A DNA stretch of 33,015 bases from Alphaproteobacteria bacterium (GCA_019749935.1 JAIEPD010000034.1:1-33015), one strand, 5' to 3'. Shown: positions 8,127 to 17,449, counted from the stretch's first letter. Program-made: numbers and translations. Notes: a model not told the origin generated them from the letters alone.

Positions 8127-9926
8127 TTATGTCGCTGAAACTTTTGGCGGTAATTTGATTTGAATATGCAGTTCCTTTAAACGCTCTGATGGGACTGCCG
8201 ACGGCGCCTGCATCAAAAGATCTTGGGCTTGTTGATTGAGCGGGAATGCGATGATCTCACGAAGGTTTGGCTCGTCAGCAAGCAGCATCACAATTCGGTC
8301 AATACCAGGCGCACAGCCCCCATGAGGCGGAGCACCATACTTAAAGGCATTCAATAACCCGCCAAATCTTTCCTCGACTTCTTCTTTTGTATAACCAGCA
8401 ATTGAAAAGGCTTTGTACATAACTTCGGGCAAATGGTTACGAATTGCTCCGCTGGACAGTTCAATTCCATTACAAACGATGTCATATTGATAAGCTTTGA
8501 TGGTCAAAGGATCTTGAGTCTCAAGGGCCTTTAAGCCGCCTTGTGGCATGGAAAAAGGGTTGTGTGAAAAATCAATTTTTTTAGTGTCTTCATCCATTTC
8601 AAACATTGGAAAATCAACAACCCAGCAGAATTTAAATGCATTTTTTTCAATTAAACGAAGCTCTTCCCCGACTTTTGTGCGAACTTGGCCGGCTAGTTTC
8701 GCGGCTTTATCTTCTTTATCACAGACAAAGAAAATAGCATCGCCATCTTCTAGACTGGCTAGCTTTTTAAGTTGATTTAAACGATCTTTGTCCAGGAATT
8801 TTGCAATGGGGCCTTTGGTTTCTTGGTTGTCAAAAATGATATAACCAAGGCCTGGCATTCCTTGTTCTTGCGCCCATCCGTTCAGTTTTTCAAAAAAGCT
8901 GCGCGGTTGTGTGGAGGCTTTTGTGGCAGGAATCGCTCTTACAACAGACCCTGCAGCAACAGCTTTTGCAAAAATACCAAACTCTGAATCTTTGAATACT
9001 TCGCTAACATCTGTAATGATGAGTGGGTTTCGCAAATCAGGTTTATCGCAGCCATATTTCAGCATCGCATCATGATATGTGATACGGGGATAAGGGTAGG
9101 GGCTAACTGTACGGCCATTAGCAAACTCATTAAAGACGCCCGTGATAACGGGCTCGATTGCTGCAAAGACATCATCTTGTGTGACAAAGGACATTTCAAA
9201 ATCGAGCTGATAAAACTCACCAGGTGATCTGTCTGCGCGCGCGTCTTCGTCTCTAAAGCACGGAGCGATTTGAAAATACCGATCGAACCCTGAAACCATC
9301 AGCAATTGTTTAAATTGTTGAGGAGCTTGGGGAAGGGCATAAAATTGCCCGGGATGCATACGGCTTGGAACTAAGAAGTCACGTGCACCTTCAGGGGATG
9401 AGGACGTTAAAATAGGTGTTTGAAATTCTGTAAAATCTTGTTCAATCATGCGCCTACGAATAGAGGCAATAATTTTTGAACGCAAAAGAATATTGCTGTG
9501 CAGTTTTTCTCGGCGAAGGTCTAAAAAGCGGTAGGTTAAACGCGTTTCTTCTGGAAATTCAGTGTTGCTGTTGACCTGTAAAGGCAATGTCTCCGCTGCA
9601 GATTGCACAATAATATCTGTTGCAAAAACTTCTATATCGCCTGTTGGCATCTTAGGGTTAGCCGCGTCAGCATCTCTTTTAACAACTTTTCCATTCAGAG
9701 TAATGACAGTCTCATTGCGAAGGCCTTCAGCAATTTTGAAACAGGCTGAGTCTTTGTCAATAACGCACTGTGTAAGGCCATAGTGATCCCTAAGGTCGAT
9801 GAAAACAAGATTTCCATGATCTCGTTTACGGTGAACCCATCCTGAGAGTTTTACAGTTTGGTCAATTTCAGATAAACGAAGCTCGCCACAGGTGTGTGTG
9901 CGATAGGGAGAAGACGTTAAGGGCAT
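8127..9926 (-). CDS. aspS: Aspartyl-tRNA synthetase
   Basis: A class II synthetase of the long bacterial type (599 residues). The N-terminal OB-fold anticodon domain contains [10 protein letters not shown] and F-I-D-L-R-D. Motif 2 is [20 protein letters not shown], followed by the bacterial GAD insertion (about 290-420). Motif 3 is [13 protein letters not shown] near the C-terminus. It charges tRNA-Asp; many alphaproteobacterial enzymes also charge tRNA-Asn, which cannot be decided here. ATG at 9926 lacks a Shine-Dalgarno. A TTGACA (9997-10002, minus) is the best promoter hint. Confidence 0.97.
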   Translation of the reverse strand: MPLTSSPYRTHTCGELRLSEIDQTVKLSGWVHRKRDHGNLVFIDLRDHYGLTQCVIDKDSACFKIAEGLRNETVITLNGKVVKRDADAANPKMPTGDIEVFATDIIVQSAAETLPLQVNSNTEFPEETRLTYRFLDLRREKLHSNILLRSKIIASIRRRMIEQDFTEFQTPILTSSSPEGARDFLVPSRMHPGQFYALPQAPQQFKQLLMVSGFDRYFQIAPCFRDEDARADRSPGEFYQLDFEMSFVTQDDVFAAIEPVITGVFNEFANGRTVSPYPYPRITYHDAMLKYGCDKPDLRNPLIITDVSEVFKDSEFGIFAKAVAAGSVVRAIPATKASTQPRSFFEKLNGWAQEQGMPGLGYIIFDNQETKGPIAKFLDKDRLNQLKKLASLEDGDAIFFVCDKEDKAAKLAGQVRTKVGEELRLIEKNAFKFCWVVDFPMFEMDEDTKKIDFSHNPFSMPQGGLKALETQDPLTIKAYQYDIVCNGIELSSGAIRNHLPEVMYKAFSIAGYTKEEVEERFGGLLNAFKYGAPPHGGCAPGIDRIVMLLADEPNLREIIAFPLNQQAQDLLMQAPSAVPSERLKELHIQIKLPPKVSAT

Positions 9927-9995
9927 TCAAAAAAACTCGTAAAGTTAATAAATTAAAAGAAAAACTATCGTAAAGGAGCCATAAAAGTTGTAATT

Positions 9996-10024
9996 TTGTC
10001 AAGAAAGACTCACTGAATTTTACA
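9996..10024 (+). promoter_or_regulatory. Candidate rnd promoter, overlapping an aspS -35 box
   Basis: TTGTCA (9996-10001) is followed after 17 bases by TTTACA (10019-10024), which ends five bases before the rnd ATG, so the message would be leaderless or nearly so. The -10 is weak (3 of 6). The same bases read on the minus strand give TTGACA, a possible aspS -35, so the divergent genes may compete for polymerase. Confidence 0.3.
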
Positions 10025-10029
10025 CGTGT

Positions 10030-11187
10030 ATGTTACCAAAAATTATTACGACTCAGCAAGACTTAGAGGAGATTTGTCAGTCTTTTCTGAATGATTCACC
10101 TGAATTTATCTGTATTGACACTGAATTTGTAAGGCAAACGACTTATTGGCCAGAGCTTGGGTTGATTCAAGTGGCATCAGAAAAGGACGCTGTTGTTATT
10201 GATCCTATCCCGAATAATTTATCTCTTTCTGCATTACTGCCCATTTTAAGACACCAAGGGATCACTAAGGTTTTTCATTCAGGACGCCAAGATATGGAAA
10301 TTTTTTGGATGAAATTTAATGAATTACCTTCCCCTATTTTTGACACGCAAATCGCTGCAACCTTTTTAGGTCTTGGTGCGGGTATGGGGTATGAACGTCT
10401 CGTGAATAGTATGCTCGGCATTAGCGTCGATAAATCTTCACAGCATACCGACTGGCTAAAGCGCCCCTTGTCAAAAGAGCAGCTCAAATATGCCCTAAAT
10501 GATGTTTTGTATATGCGGCAATTATACCCTGTGCTGTTACAGCAATTAATTGAAAAGGGTCGTTTTGAATGGATGCAGGATGAATTAGCTATTTTAACAG
10601 CTGTTGAGACTTATTTAATTAAGACAGAAGATGTTTGGAAGCGCGTAAAGCACCAACTTCGTGGATGGAGAGAGCTTTCCATTCTAAAAGACTTATGCGC
10701 TTGGCGAGAAGAAAAAGCAAGCAAAGAAGGCCTCAATCGCACTAGTTTAATTGAGGATAAAATAATTTTAGTTCTTTGCCAGGGTCCTTTATTAACTAAA
10801 TCTGAATGCGAAGATTTGTTGAAAAAAGGCCGACAATTGATCTTCAAGAAAAAAATTTTTGATGAGCTCTTTTGTGTTTACGAAAAGGCTTATCATCTGA
10901 CTGAGGATGAAGGTGAAAGGGGGCAGTTCCGACATTTAGAGATGAAAGCTGCTTTAAAGAAAATGTACCCCAAGGCACTTCCTGAAAATATTAAAGCGCG
11001 TATTTCTAAGCTTAAAGATATTTTGAATGCTAGGTCCAATGAACTTGGAATTCCATCACACTTGATTGCTGGGCGCAGCGATATTGAGTCGTTCTCAGCA
11101 GAACCTTCACGAACACATAAAATTTTATCAGGATGGAGAAAAGATGTATGGTTGGATCAATTAGAAACGTTTTTTAATAGGGACTGA
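10030..11187 (+). CDS. rnd: Ribonuclease D
   Basis: A 385-residue 3'-5' exoribonuclease of the DEDDy type, close to the usual RNase D length. Exo I is C-I-D-T-E-F, Exo II is V-F-H-S-G-R-Q-D-M-E, and Exo III is Y-A-L-N-D-V-L-Y. The middle G-Y-E-R-L-V and D-W-L-K-R-P-L-S motifs are typical. HRDC-like helices make up the rest. RNase D trims tRNA and other stable RNA 3' ends. It is divergent from aspS, with a 103-base spacer and no clear Shine-Dalgarno. Confidence 0.95.
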   Translation: MLPKIITTQQDLEEICQSFLNDSPEFICIDTEFVRQTTYWPELGLIQVASEKDAVVIDPIPNNLSLSALLPILRHQGITKVFHSGRQDMEIFWMKFNELPSPIFDTQIAATFLGLGAGMGYERLVNSMLGISVDKSSQHTDWLKRPLSKEQLKYALNDVLYMRQLYPVLLQQLIEKGRFEWMQDELAILTAVETYLIKTEDVWKRVKHQLRGWRELSILKDLCAWREEKASKEGLNRTSLIEDKIILVLCQGPLLTKSECEDLLKKGRQLIFKKKIFDELFCVYEKAYHLTEDEGERGQFRHLEMKAALKKMYPKALPENIKARISKLKDILNARSNELGIPSHLIAGRSDIESFSAEPSRTHKILSGWRKDVWLDQLETFFNRD

Positions 11188-11238
11188 TAGTCAAGAGCTT
11201 AGAGTTATTACATCAGTACTTATCCGAAAAAAACCTTA

Positions 11239-11967
11239 TTATTTATGTGTTTCAGACGGCGTACGCTTCCAATGTTTTGGCTGATATTCATATAACAATT
11301 GAATTCTTTCGGGTTTTAGTAATTGACATGTATTGTGTGTACACTCAATCATACTTCCTATTCTGCCGATAGTTCCAGGATTAAGTTTGTCTGCTAAATT
11401 TTTATATCCGTTTGTTTTTAATAAACTCTGAGTTTCTTTATAGAAAGGCAATTTACCTTCACCAAAAAAGATAACTTCTTTTGATTTAACTTCAATAGCA
11501 GGTTTTCCTAATTTGATAAGTTTTCTTTCTTGGGTTGTGCTTGTTATTTTAGTTCCTGAATTGGATTGTGAAAACATCTCAGTGCTGGTTTTGCAAGTTG
11601 AGCTATATCTATCTGAACAGTTTCCTATAGGCTTAAAAGAAACAGAATCAATATAATAAATCCCAGGGTCCATCATCCCAACAAAAAAAACAGGTTCTGA
11701 AGCATGCACGATAATTTTAGTGCCATATGTTTTTGACTCATCTATGACATTTGTAATTTTTGCTGTGATTTCCACCCGACAATCCACTTCGCTTTTGTCT
11801 ATAATAGAAGGGCAGAAAACAACAAAAATTCCTTTTTCATCTTGCTCGAATACCTCTTTATTATAGCTGGGTATCACTAAATCATATTGAGATTGAGAGT
11901 TATGTTGGCAAGCATTTAAACATAGAAGAATTGTAAGCAGTAACGTGTATTTTAATCTCATTTTCAT
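11239..11967 (-). CDS. Lipoprotein of unknown function
   Basis: The 242-residue product opens with a clear lipoprotein leader: M-K-M-R-L-K-Y, a Leu/Thr-rich core, then lipobox L-N-A-C with Cys at residue 20. The rest looks beta-rich, with few helices and alternating polar and hydrophobic residues. Several Cys occur (near C-R-V-E, N-C-S, T-C-K and the C-T-H-N-T-C pair). No family was recognised. It lies 109 bases downstream of argR in the same direction and is convergent with rnd. Confidence 0.72.
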   Translation of the reverse strand: MKMRLKYTLLLTILLCLNACQHNSQSQYDLVIPSYNKEVFEQDEKGIFVVFCPSIIDKSEVDCRVEITAKITNVIDESKTYGTKIIVHASEPVFFVGMMDPGIYYIDSVSFKPIGNCSDRYSSTCKTSTEMFSQSNSGTKITSTTQERKLIKLGKPAIEVKSKEVIFFGEGKLPFYKETQSLLKTNGYKNLADKLNPGTIGRIGSMIECTHNTCQLLKPERIQLLYEYQPKHWKRTPSETHK

Positions 11968-12076
11968 TCAGCATAAGACTTTCATTTGTATGTATCTTAC
12001 CACCCTCTATTTTTCTGTCCAGTTTTCCGGGACCATTATAGCAATCCTGAATGATGAATTTTATAAATACAGGTTT

Positions 12077-12481
12077 TTAATACTCAAAACTTACTTCAAT
12101 TTTCTCTTTTAAAATTTCTAACGATGATGGATCTTTAACAGCAACCATAATGGTATCATCGCCTGCTATGGTGCCGGCAATTTCTGTGAAATCGTGTTGC
12201 TCTAAGCTAAACGCAACTGCACCTGCGTTGCCGGGCAGGGTTTTAATCAGTAAAAGATTGGGGGGTGAGCTGATGATGTCAAGAATAGGGGAGGTTCCTC
12301 TAGATTTGATGGGGTTTCTTTTATAAAACCCATCCACCTTGGTGATTCCTAAGCGCTTTAACTGACGGGAAAGAGTCGATTGAGTAATGTCATGCCCTTC
12401 CCGGCGAATGAGGTTTAAAAGCTCGGATTGATCTTTTATTTTATTGGTTTGTATAAGGTTTAGAAGTAGTGCGCTATCCAT
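12077..12481 (-). CDS. argR: Arginine repressor ArgR
   Basis: The N-terminal winged helix (about 1-65) contains D-Q-S-E-L-L-N-L-I and the recognition helix T-Q-S-T-L-S-R-Q-L-K-R-L-G. The C-terminal domain (about 70-134) contains the arginine-binding, hexamer-forming L-P-G-N-A-G-A-V-A and G-T-I-A-G-D-D-T motifs. The protein represses arginine synthesis and often its own gene when arginine is bound. ATG at 12481 gives 134 residues; a TTG five codons upstream is less likely. A palindrome lies over the likely promoter. ArgR is typical of gammaproteobacteria, Firmicutes and Actinobacteria and is not usual in alphaproteobacteria (general knowledge), so transfer is possible. Confidence 0.92.
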   Translation of the reverse strand: MDSALLLNLIQTNKIKDQSELLNLIRREGHDITQSTLSRQLKRLGITKVDGFYKRNPIKSRGTSPILDIISSPPNLLLIKTLPGNAGAVAFSLEQHDFTEIAGTIAGDDTIMVAVKDPSSLEILKEKIEVSFEY

Positions 12482-12508
12482 AAAAAGGGCGAGCAAAGAA
12501 TTGATTTT

Positions 12509-12527
12509 AAATCTATCATACAGATTT
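12509..12527 (-). promoter_or_regulatory. Candidate argR promoter/operator palindrome
   Basis: AAATCT (12509-12514) and AGATTT (12522-12527) are inverted arms around a 7-base centre, inside a wider AT-rich dyad. Read on the minus strand the centre contains TATGAT, a good -10 box 34 bases upstream of the argR ATG. The size and AT-rich arms resemble an ARG box, but the match to the TGAAT half-site is poor. Autoregulation is an inference. Confidence 0.35.
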
Positions 12528-12588
12528 TTTAAACGATTGAAATAACAATCAGAAACCGTTAAGGTTCATACAAAAAGTTATAGAATAG

Positions 12589-12721
12589 TGCAGTGTGCAA
12601 GTTTTTATTAAAACTGGATTGCCACGTCGCCCCAGGAACCATACGGGGCTCCTCGCAATGACGAGATGCGTCATGGCGAGACACGAAGTTGCGTAGCCAT
12701 CCAGGAGACTTGTACACTGCA
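12589..12721. repeat. Nested palindromic repeat element upstream of gapR
   Basis: The outer arms TGCAGTGTGCAAGT (12589-12602) and ACTTGTACACTGCA (12708-12721) are inverted with one mismatch. Between them lie two units of the CGTCATTGCGAG family. One spans 12615-12663 (inverted, with TGGATTGCCACGTCGCC and the GGGGCTCCTCGCAATGACG end). The other is a direct copy at 12669-12704 matching 6099-6134. It ends 26 bases before the gapR ATG. Confidence 0.75.
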
Positions 12722-12747
12722 TAGAACAATAAAGGATACTTTAAGAA

Positions 12748-12996
12748 ATGGAATCACAGAATATTGGCGGCATTTCCGCTGGCCAACTTAAATCTTTTAT
12801 CGAAAAGATCGAAAATCTTGAACAAGACAAGGCTGAGTTGTTGGAAACAATTCGCGATATATTTGCCGAAGCGAAGGCAGAGGGTTTTGATGTTAAGGTT
12901 ATGCGCCAACTTTTAAAAATGCGCCGTATGAAAAAAGAAGAATTAGCTGAGCAAGAAGAGCTTCTTGATTTATATCGTCAGGCCTTGGGCGAATAA
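12748..12996 (+). CDS. gapR: GapR (DUF2312) nucleoid-associated protein
   Basis: The 82-residue protein matches GapR throughout: S-A-G-Q-L-K-S-F-I-E-K-I-E, L-E-Q-D-K-A-E-L, A-K-A-E-G-F-D and a basic helix L-L-K-M-R-R-M-K-K-E-E. GapR is an alphaproteobacterial protein that clamps over-twisted AT-rich DNA ahead of forks and transcription and stimulates topoisomerases. The ATG has AAAGGA about ten bases upstream. Its last 19 bases overlap the 3' end of the convergent hydratase-family gene. Confidence 0.95.
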   Translation: MESQNIGGISAGQLKSFIEKIENLEQDKAELLETIRDIFAEAKAEGFDVKVMRQLLKMRRMKKEELAEQEELLDLYRQALGE

Positions 12997-14003
12997 AAAA
13001 AGCTATTCACCATTTCATTGCTAACGTCTTTTAGCGTTGAAGGATTCCATTTGGGGGATTTGTCCTTGTCGATGACTTGGGCTCTAATTCCCTCTATGGG
13101 ATCCGGATGCTTTATAAAATTTTGACTCAAAAGAAAATCTTGTCTCAATACATCTTGCAACGACCATCCTTTATTTTGCTTAAATTTTTTAAATGTTACC
13201 TTTAGGCTGGTGGGGGATTTTGTTAATAGGGTTTGATGGCAATCCTTAGCGAATTTTGAAGGGTGCTTTTTTAAACGATCAAAAATCTCTTCAACAGACC
13301 TCGCTGTAAAGCATTCATTAATAACGTCCAAAAAAGGAAAGTTTGAAGAAAAATCCTGAGGTTCATGATATCTTTCAAGAAAATGTTCTATGGTATCCTT
13401 ATCATCACATTCTTTTAGATCGTTAATTAAACTTCCCCATTTTGAAGAAGAAACATAAAGTGACGCTAGCCCTGTCATAAGGGCCTCTTTTGGGGAAAGG
13501 AGCGTTCCTGTTAGGGCTAAATATAATCCTAAAGGTTCGGCAAGTTTATTATAAAAATATCCTGCCCCAACATCCGGGAAAAAACCAATCGTTGTTTCTG
13601 GCATTCCAAGTAATGCATTTTCATTTACCACCCGATAGGTTGAATACATGGAAAGGCCCATACCGCCGCCTAAAGTAAGACCATTAATAAGAGAAATGAT
13701 AGGTTTTGGATAATGATAAATGATGGCATTTAGCTCGTATTCTAGTTGGAAAAATGTACGGACATAATCAGTGTTATGTTGATTTTGATAAACAGCCTTG
13801 ATATCTCCGCCTGCGCAAAACACTCTGTCAATGTGTGATTGTAAGATAACAAATCCAACAGTTGGGTCATCACGCCATTTCTTTAAAGACATATGAATGC
13901 TTTGAATCATATCTAGATTCAAAGCATTATAGGCCTTTGGGCGATTTAGAGTCAGCGTGGCACTCTTTTTATGATTTGCCACTAGTATAAAAGGATCAAG
14001 CAT
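12978..14003 (-). CDS. 3-hydroxyisobutyryl-CoA hydrolase-like enoyl-CoA hydratase family protein
   Basis: This 341-residue crotonase-fold protein has the oxyanion-hole segments C-A-G-G-D (63-67) and G-G-G-M-G (112-116). It also has the HIBCH signature M-P-E-T-T-I-G-F-F-P-D-V-G-A-G-Y-F with E136 and D144, and a C-terminal helical part of hydrolase rather than hydratase length. HIBCH enzymes hydrolyse 3-hydroxyisobutyryl-CoA in valine breakdown; no other valine genes are nearby, so the true substrate is open. ATG at 14003 has TAAGG upstream. The 3' end overlaps gapR by 19 bases in convergent orientation. Confidence 0.88.
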   Translation of the reverse strand: MLDPFILVANHKKSATLTLNRPKAYNALNLDMIQSIHMSLKKWRDDPTVGFVILQSHIDRVFCAGGDIKAVYQNQHNTDYVRTFFQLEYELNAIIYHYPKPIISLINGLTLGGGMGLSMYSTYRVVNENALLGMPETTIGFFPDVGAGYFYNKLAEPLGLYLALTGTLLSPKEALMTGLASLYVSSSKWGSLINDLKECDDKDTIEHFLERYHEPQDFSSNFPFLDVINECFTARSVEEIFDRLKKHPSKFAKDCHQTLLTKSPTSLKVTFKKFKQNKGWSLQDVLRQDFLLSQNFIKHPDPIEGIRAQVIDKDKSPKWNPSTLKDVSNEMVNSFFYSPKA

Positions 14004-14032
14004 ACCTTAGTATACTATCTTAAATTTCAACG

Positions 14033-15604
14033 TCATGAAGAACTTTTTTCTTTAAATTCTTTAACTAAGAGTTCCAGAGCATACATTATCATTTCTGTTT
14101 CGTTATTGAACAAATATACAGGAGCGCCACTTGCACTTGACGTGGTTGGAAATAAACTTTTTAACTGTCTTATATCGCCGACGTAAGCAGCCTCATCTTT
14201 TCTTGAAACAATCAAGTGTGACTCCCCAAGCATTGTCGTAACAAGATTAGACCATTTTATTCCAGAATGGCTTTTGCTATAATTATGCACAGCATGCAAT
14301 GTCCGGACGAAAAGTTGCGAAACTCTGTTATCTAATCGAGCAATTCTAGATACAGCATCGCTAGCTGGTACGATTCCTTCTGCACTTGCCAAAATAGCTT
14401 CTGTACGGTCCCAATATGCTCTTAAAAAGGCTTGATTATTCCTGTAGCCTGCTGTTGTCGTTGGTTTTAAAGCGGATCCATAAGGTATAGGAAGAAGATT
14501 GACGTGCATAAAAAGGTCTTGCCCTGATGATGCCAAATCGTCTGCCTCACTCCTGTTACTACTAGCTCCAGCTTTTCCAGTTCCAGCTCCGGGAGCACTG
14601 CTGCCTGAAAGAGATGTAGGCTCAACGTCACCTTGTAAACGATTAACGATTTTAAGGATTAATTGCCTTGTTTCGCCGCCGTCAAGCGCTCTTGCTGTGT
14701 CTTGACCCATAAAGATCTTAAACTTTATCTGACCTCTAGCTGTTTTTAGTGTATGGAGATCGAATCCGGTGTTTGTTGAAGAGAGCGGTGATCTGCTTCC
14801 TTCTGATTCTGTAGAGTCATCAGATTCATTTACAGCTTTTAGGATGTCTAGCATACAAAAATAAAATGACATTGCTGCTTGACGTTTTTCACTTTCTGGG
14901 ACACTTCCATTAGGGTATTTTGAAGAGAAATAGTCTCTTGCCATTGCGCTACGAAGACCAATTTTTGGATCAAAAGGAAGATAAAGGGTAGCGTCAAGGT
15001 CAATGTCAAGAATTCTTACAATTTCTCTTATTTGAGCAACATGGACTCTGGAATCATTTTGATAAGGAAAGCTATATGTTGCAGAAGGTCTAGAAGAACT
15101 TACTTCAAAGCCCTTTCTTTGAAACAGAAAAGGAGAGCTTTCGGGTTTCATAAAGACATTAACATCTTCAGCACAATCTTTATCAATCATGAGGGGTCCC
15201 CAGATTAAATGAATCATTTTTCGAAGGGACTTTTCGTGAGCTTGTAATGCCTCAAAAACGTCTTTAGAGAAGCTATCTTCACTTATAGAGATGCCCATAC
15301 TTTCAGCCCTAGTAATAAGGGAGGAAAGATCATCGTGAAAAGTTAAAATTTCGCCTAGTGTTGTTGTTACTTTTATATCTGGTCGCTTTGAATCTTTATG
15401 TTTTTTGAAAAGTTCAACCCCTGAAAGCCTTTCAGCTTCACCTCTGATGCTATTTATCTCAGCTGCATGTTTGCGATAGTTTGTAACTTTAGTAGTAAAC
15501 CATGAAAGGCCACCTGGGTTACTAGTGTTATCGTCCCCAGCCCATAAGTTTTGAGAGGCTGTTAATAATAAAGTTAAAAATATTGTTTTTTGAAAAGATT
15601 TCAT
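14033..15604 (-). CDS. Exported protein, tandem family member 1
   Basis: The ATG at 15604 has AGGGG six bases upstream and begins a signal peptide (M-K-S-F-Q-K, hydrophobic core, probable cut after L-W-A). This start is preferred over the in-frame one at 15670. The mature protein shares ordered blocks with the next two genes: H-D-D-L-S-S-L; K-M-I-H-L-I-W-G; L-F-Q-R-K-G-F-E; V-A-Q-I-R; L-P-F-D-P; G-G-E-T-R-Q-L-I; Y-W-x-R-T-E-A-I-L-A; W-S-N-L-V-T-T-M-L-G; Y-V-G-D-I; and the end Y-L-F-N-N-E-T-E-M. Two Ser/Gly-rich linkers vary between members. No known domain was recognised. It is the last of three genes in the same direction. Confidence 0.82.
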   Translation of the reverse strand: MKSFQKTIFLTLLLTASQNLWAGDDNTSNPGGLSWFTTKVTNYRKHAAEINSIRGEAERLSGVELFKKHKDSKRPDIKVTTTLGEILTFHDDLSSLITRAESMGISISEDSFSKDVFEALQAHEKSLRKMIHLIWGPLMIDKDCAEDVNVFMKPESSPFLFQRKGFEVSSSRPSATYSFPYQNDSRVHVAQIREIVRILDIDLDATLYLPFDPKIGLRSAMARDYFSSKYPNGSVPESEKRQAAMSFYFCMLDILKAVNESDDSTESEGSRSPLSSTNTGFDLHTLKTARGQIKFKIFMGQDTARALDGGETRQLILKIVNRLQGDVEPTSLSGSSAPGAGTGKAGASSNRSEADDLASSGQDLFMHVNLLPIPYGSALKPTTTAGYRNNQAFLRAYWDRTEAILASAEGIVPASDAVSRIARLDNRVSQLFVRTLHAVHNYSKSHSGIKWSNLVTTMLGESHLIVSRKDEAAYVGDIRQLKSLFPTTSSASGAPVYLFNNETEMIMYALELLVKEFKEKSSS

Positions 15605-15724
15605 TTTTGCCCCTGAACCTGAAAAAAATGTGAGGTTAATTGTCACAGTCAAATATTGTTTAATGCTCAATATATAGGTAGTAAATTATAAATTTCAAAC
15701 TTTAAATTTTAAATGCAAATCAAG

Positions 15725-15757
15725 TAGATTAATTTTATTTTTAATAAAATTAATCTA
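15725..15757. repeat. 15-base perfect AT-rich hairpin upstream of family member 1
   Basis: The arms 15725-15739 (starting TAGATTAATTTTATT) and 15743-15757 are perfect inverted copies around TTT. It lies 121 bases upstream of the member 1 start and beyond the terminator of member 2. It could be an operator, a message-stabilising structure or a second terminator; it has no T-run beyond the stem on the minus strand. Confidence 0.6.
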
Positions 15758-15786
15758 AAATATTTGGAGAGGGGGATGATAAGGAT

Positions 15787-15825
15787 AAAAAAATTAGGTT
15801 TGGATCGTGAAAACCCAAACCTAAT
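15787..15825 (-). terminator. Rho-independent terminator of family member 2
   Basis: On the minus strand ATTAGGTTTGG, an 11-base loop and CCAAACCTAAT form a perfect 11-base-pair stem followed immediately by TTTTTT. It sits 35 bases past the stop of the gene at 15860-17449. A related hairpin follows member 3. Confidence 0.85.
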
Positions 15826-15859
15826 AAATAGTGAACAATTAAGCAGAAATGACTGTGGT

Positions 15860-17449
15860 TTATTTACTTTTTTGCATTTGCAACGCTTTGTACTCTGAAA
15901 CTAAGGCCTCCAAAGCATACATTGTCATTTCTGTTTGGTTATTGAACAAATATTGAGGAGCATTACTTCCACTGAGTGTTGAGGTATCTGGAAATAAATT
16001 TTCTAACTCACTTATATCGCCGACGTAAGTTGCAACACCCCTTCTTGAAACATGTAAGTGAGAATCCCCAAGCATTGTCGTAACAAGATTAGACCAGTGG
16101 CCATCAGGGTTATTTTTGCGATAATTATGCACAACATGCAATGTCCGGACGAAAAGTTCCGAAACTCTGTTATCTAATGGAGCGGCTTTTAGAGCGCCCT
16201 CAGCTGATACGATTCCTTCTGCACTTGCCAAAATAGCTTCTGTTCTCTCCCAATATGATTGTAAGACGGAATCAGCAGCCATGTAACCTGCCTTTGTTGT
16301 TGGTTTTAAATGTGTTCCAAAAGGCATATTAATAAATTCAGAGTGCGCAAATGGGTTTCGTGACGGTGAGGCCAAATCACCTGAACTATTTTTATCACTA
16401 CTAGCTCCAGCATCTCCACGAGTGCTGCTTACAGAAACATCGCTGCCCTGTAAACGATTGGCAATCATAAGAACTAACTGCCTCGTTTTGCCTTTGTCAA
16501 GCTTTTTCGCTACGCTTTCATCCATTAAGAGGTCGAATTTTATTTGATTTCTAAGCATTTCCAGCTCTGCTAAAGCTCCTGATTGAGCATCCATACCAGA
16601 ATCTGTTGCAGAGGAAGAACTTTTCATTTCATCCGCCTCATCCGCATCACTCATACTTTTTCTGAGTTTTAAAATATCCAACACACAAAAACCGGTATTC
16701 CCTTTGGGGCCATTTTCGTCAATTATGCCAGCAAAAGATGACGCTATTGTATCAGCAGTACCGTTATCATTGGGATCAAAGGGGAGGTAGAATAGTGCAT
16801 TGCAGTCAATTCCCATAGCTTCTGCGATGAATCTGATTTGTGCGACGTGTGTGGCTGAGTTTCCATCATCATAAAAACTATAGCCTGGAGATTGAAAATC
16901 CGAACTTTGCTCGCCTTCAAAACCTTTCCCTTGGAAAAGTAAATGAGATGATCTTAAATGAGGGTTTGTAGCAACGGCCTTATCTGCTGTGGTATCAATC
17001 ATGAAGCCGCCCCAAATCAAATTGATTATGATTCTAAGGGATTTCTCTCTTTGTTTTAATTTTGTAAAACGGGATGTTAAAAACAAGTCGTTTGTATCTT
17101 TAAAGGCAGTTCCATTGGACAGTTCTTTGTTAAGTTTGAGACCATTTGCAACAAGAGCGGATAGTTCATCATGAGCTGTTAATAGCGTATTCAAAGTTGT
17201 TTGTGTTCTAATCCCAGGCTTATTTGCATCTGAAACGGTTGCAAATACTTCTTTTCCAATAATAGTTTTTGCCTGCTCTTTTACAGTTTCTTCATCTATT
17301 GTTGTTCCGAAACCTATAGAGGCCCACATTGATGGTCTTCTAGAAAGGCTTTCACGCCTTCCCTCTGGCGTCTTATCAGCTGCCTGTAAATTTTGCAGGC
17401 TTGTCGTTAACAGTAATGTAGACAATAGAACCGTTTTTAAAAATCTCAT
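15860..17449 (-). CDS. Exported protein, tandem family member 2
   Basis: This 529-residue protein has AGGAG six bases before ATG 17449 and a signal peptide (M-R-F-L-K, Leu/Thr core, probable cut after L-Q-A). It is the closest relative of member 1. The last third is nearly superimposable (D-N-R-V-S-E-L-F-V-R-T-L-H, W-S-N-L-V-T-T-M-L-G-D-S-H-L, Y-L-F-N-N-Q-T-E-M), and long stretches of DNA agree base for base, for instance around 16063-16095 against 14225-14255. The middle carries an acidic/Ser linker (D-A-D-E-A-D-E-M). Function is unknown; the layout suggests a secreted or surface protein. It ends at a strong terminator. Confidence 0.82.
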   Translation of the reverse strand: MRFLKTVLLSTLLLTTSLQNLQAADKTPEGRRESLSRRPSMWASIGFGTTIDEETVKEQAKTIIGKEVFATVSDANKPGIRTQTTLNTLLTAHDELSALVANGLKLNKELSNGTAFKDTNDLFLTSRFTKLKQREKSLRIIINLIWGGFMIDTTADKAVATNPHLRSSHLLFQGKGFEGEQSSDFQSPGYSFYDDGNSATHVAQIRFIAEAMGIDCNALFYLPFDPNDNGTADTIASSFAGIIDENGPKGNTGFCVLDILKLRKSMSDADEADEMKSSSSATDSGMDAQSGALAELEMLRNQIKFDLLMDESVAKKLDKGKTRQLVLMIANRLQGSDVSVSSTRGDAGASSDKNSSGDLASPSRNPFAHSEFINMPFGTHLKPTTKAGYMAADSVLQSYWERTEAILASAEGIVSAEGALKAAPLDNRVSELFVRTLHVVHNYRKNNPDGHWSNLVTTMLGDSHLHVSRRGVATYVGDISELENLFPDTSTLSGSNAPQYLFNNQTEMTMYALEALVSEYKALQMQKSK

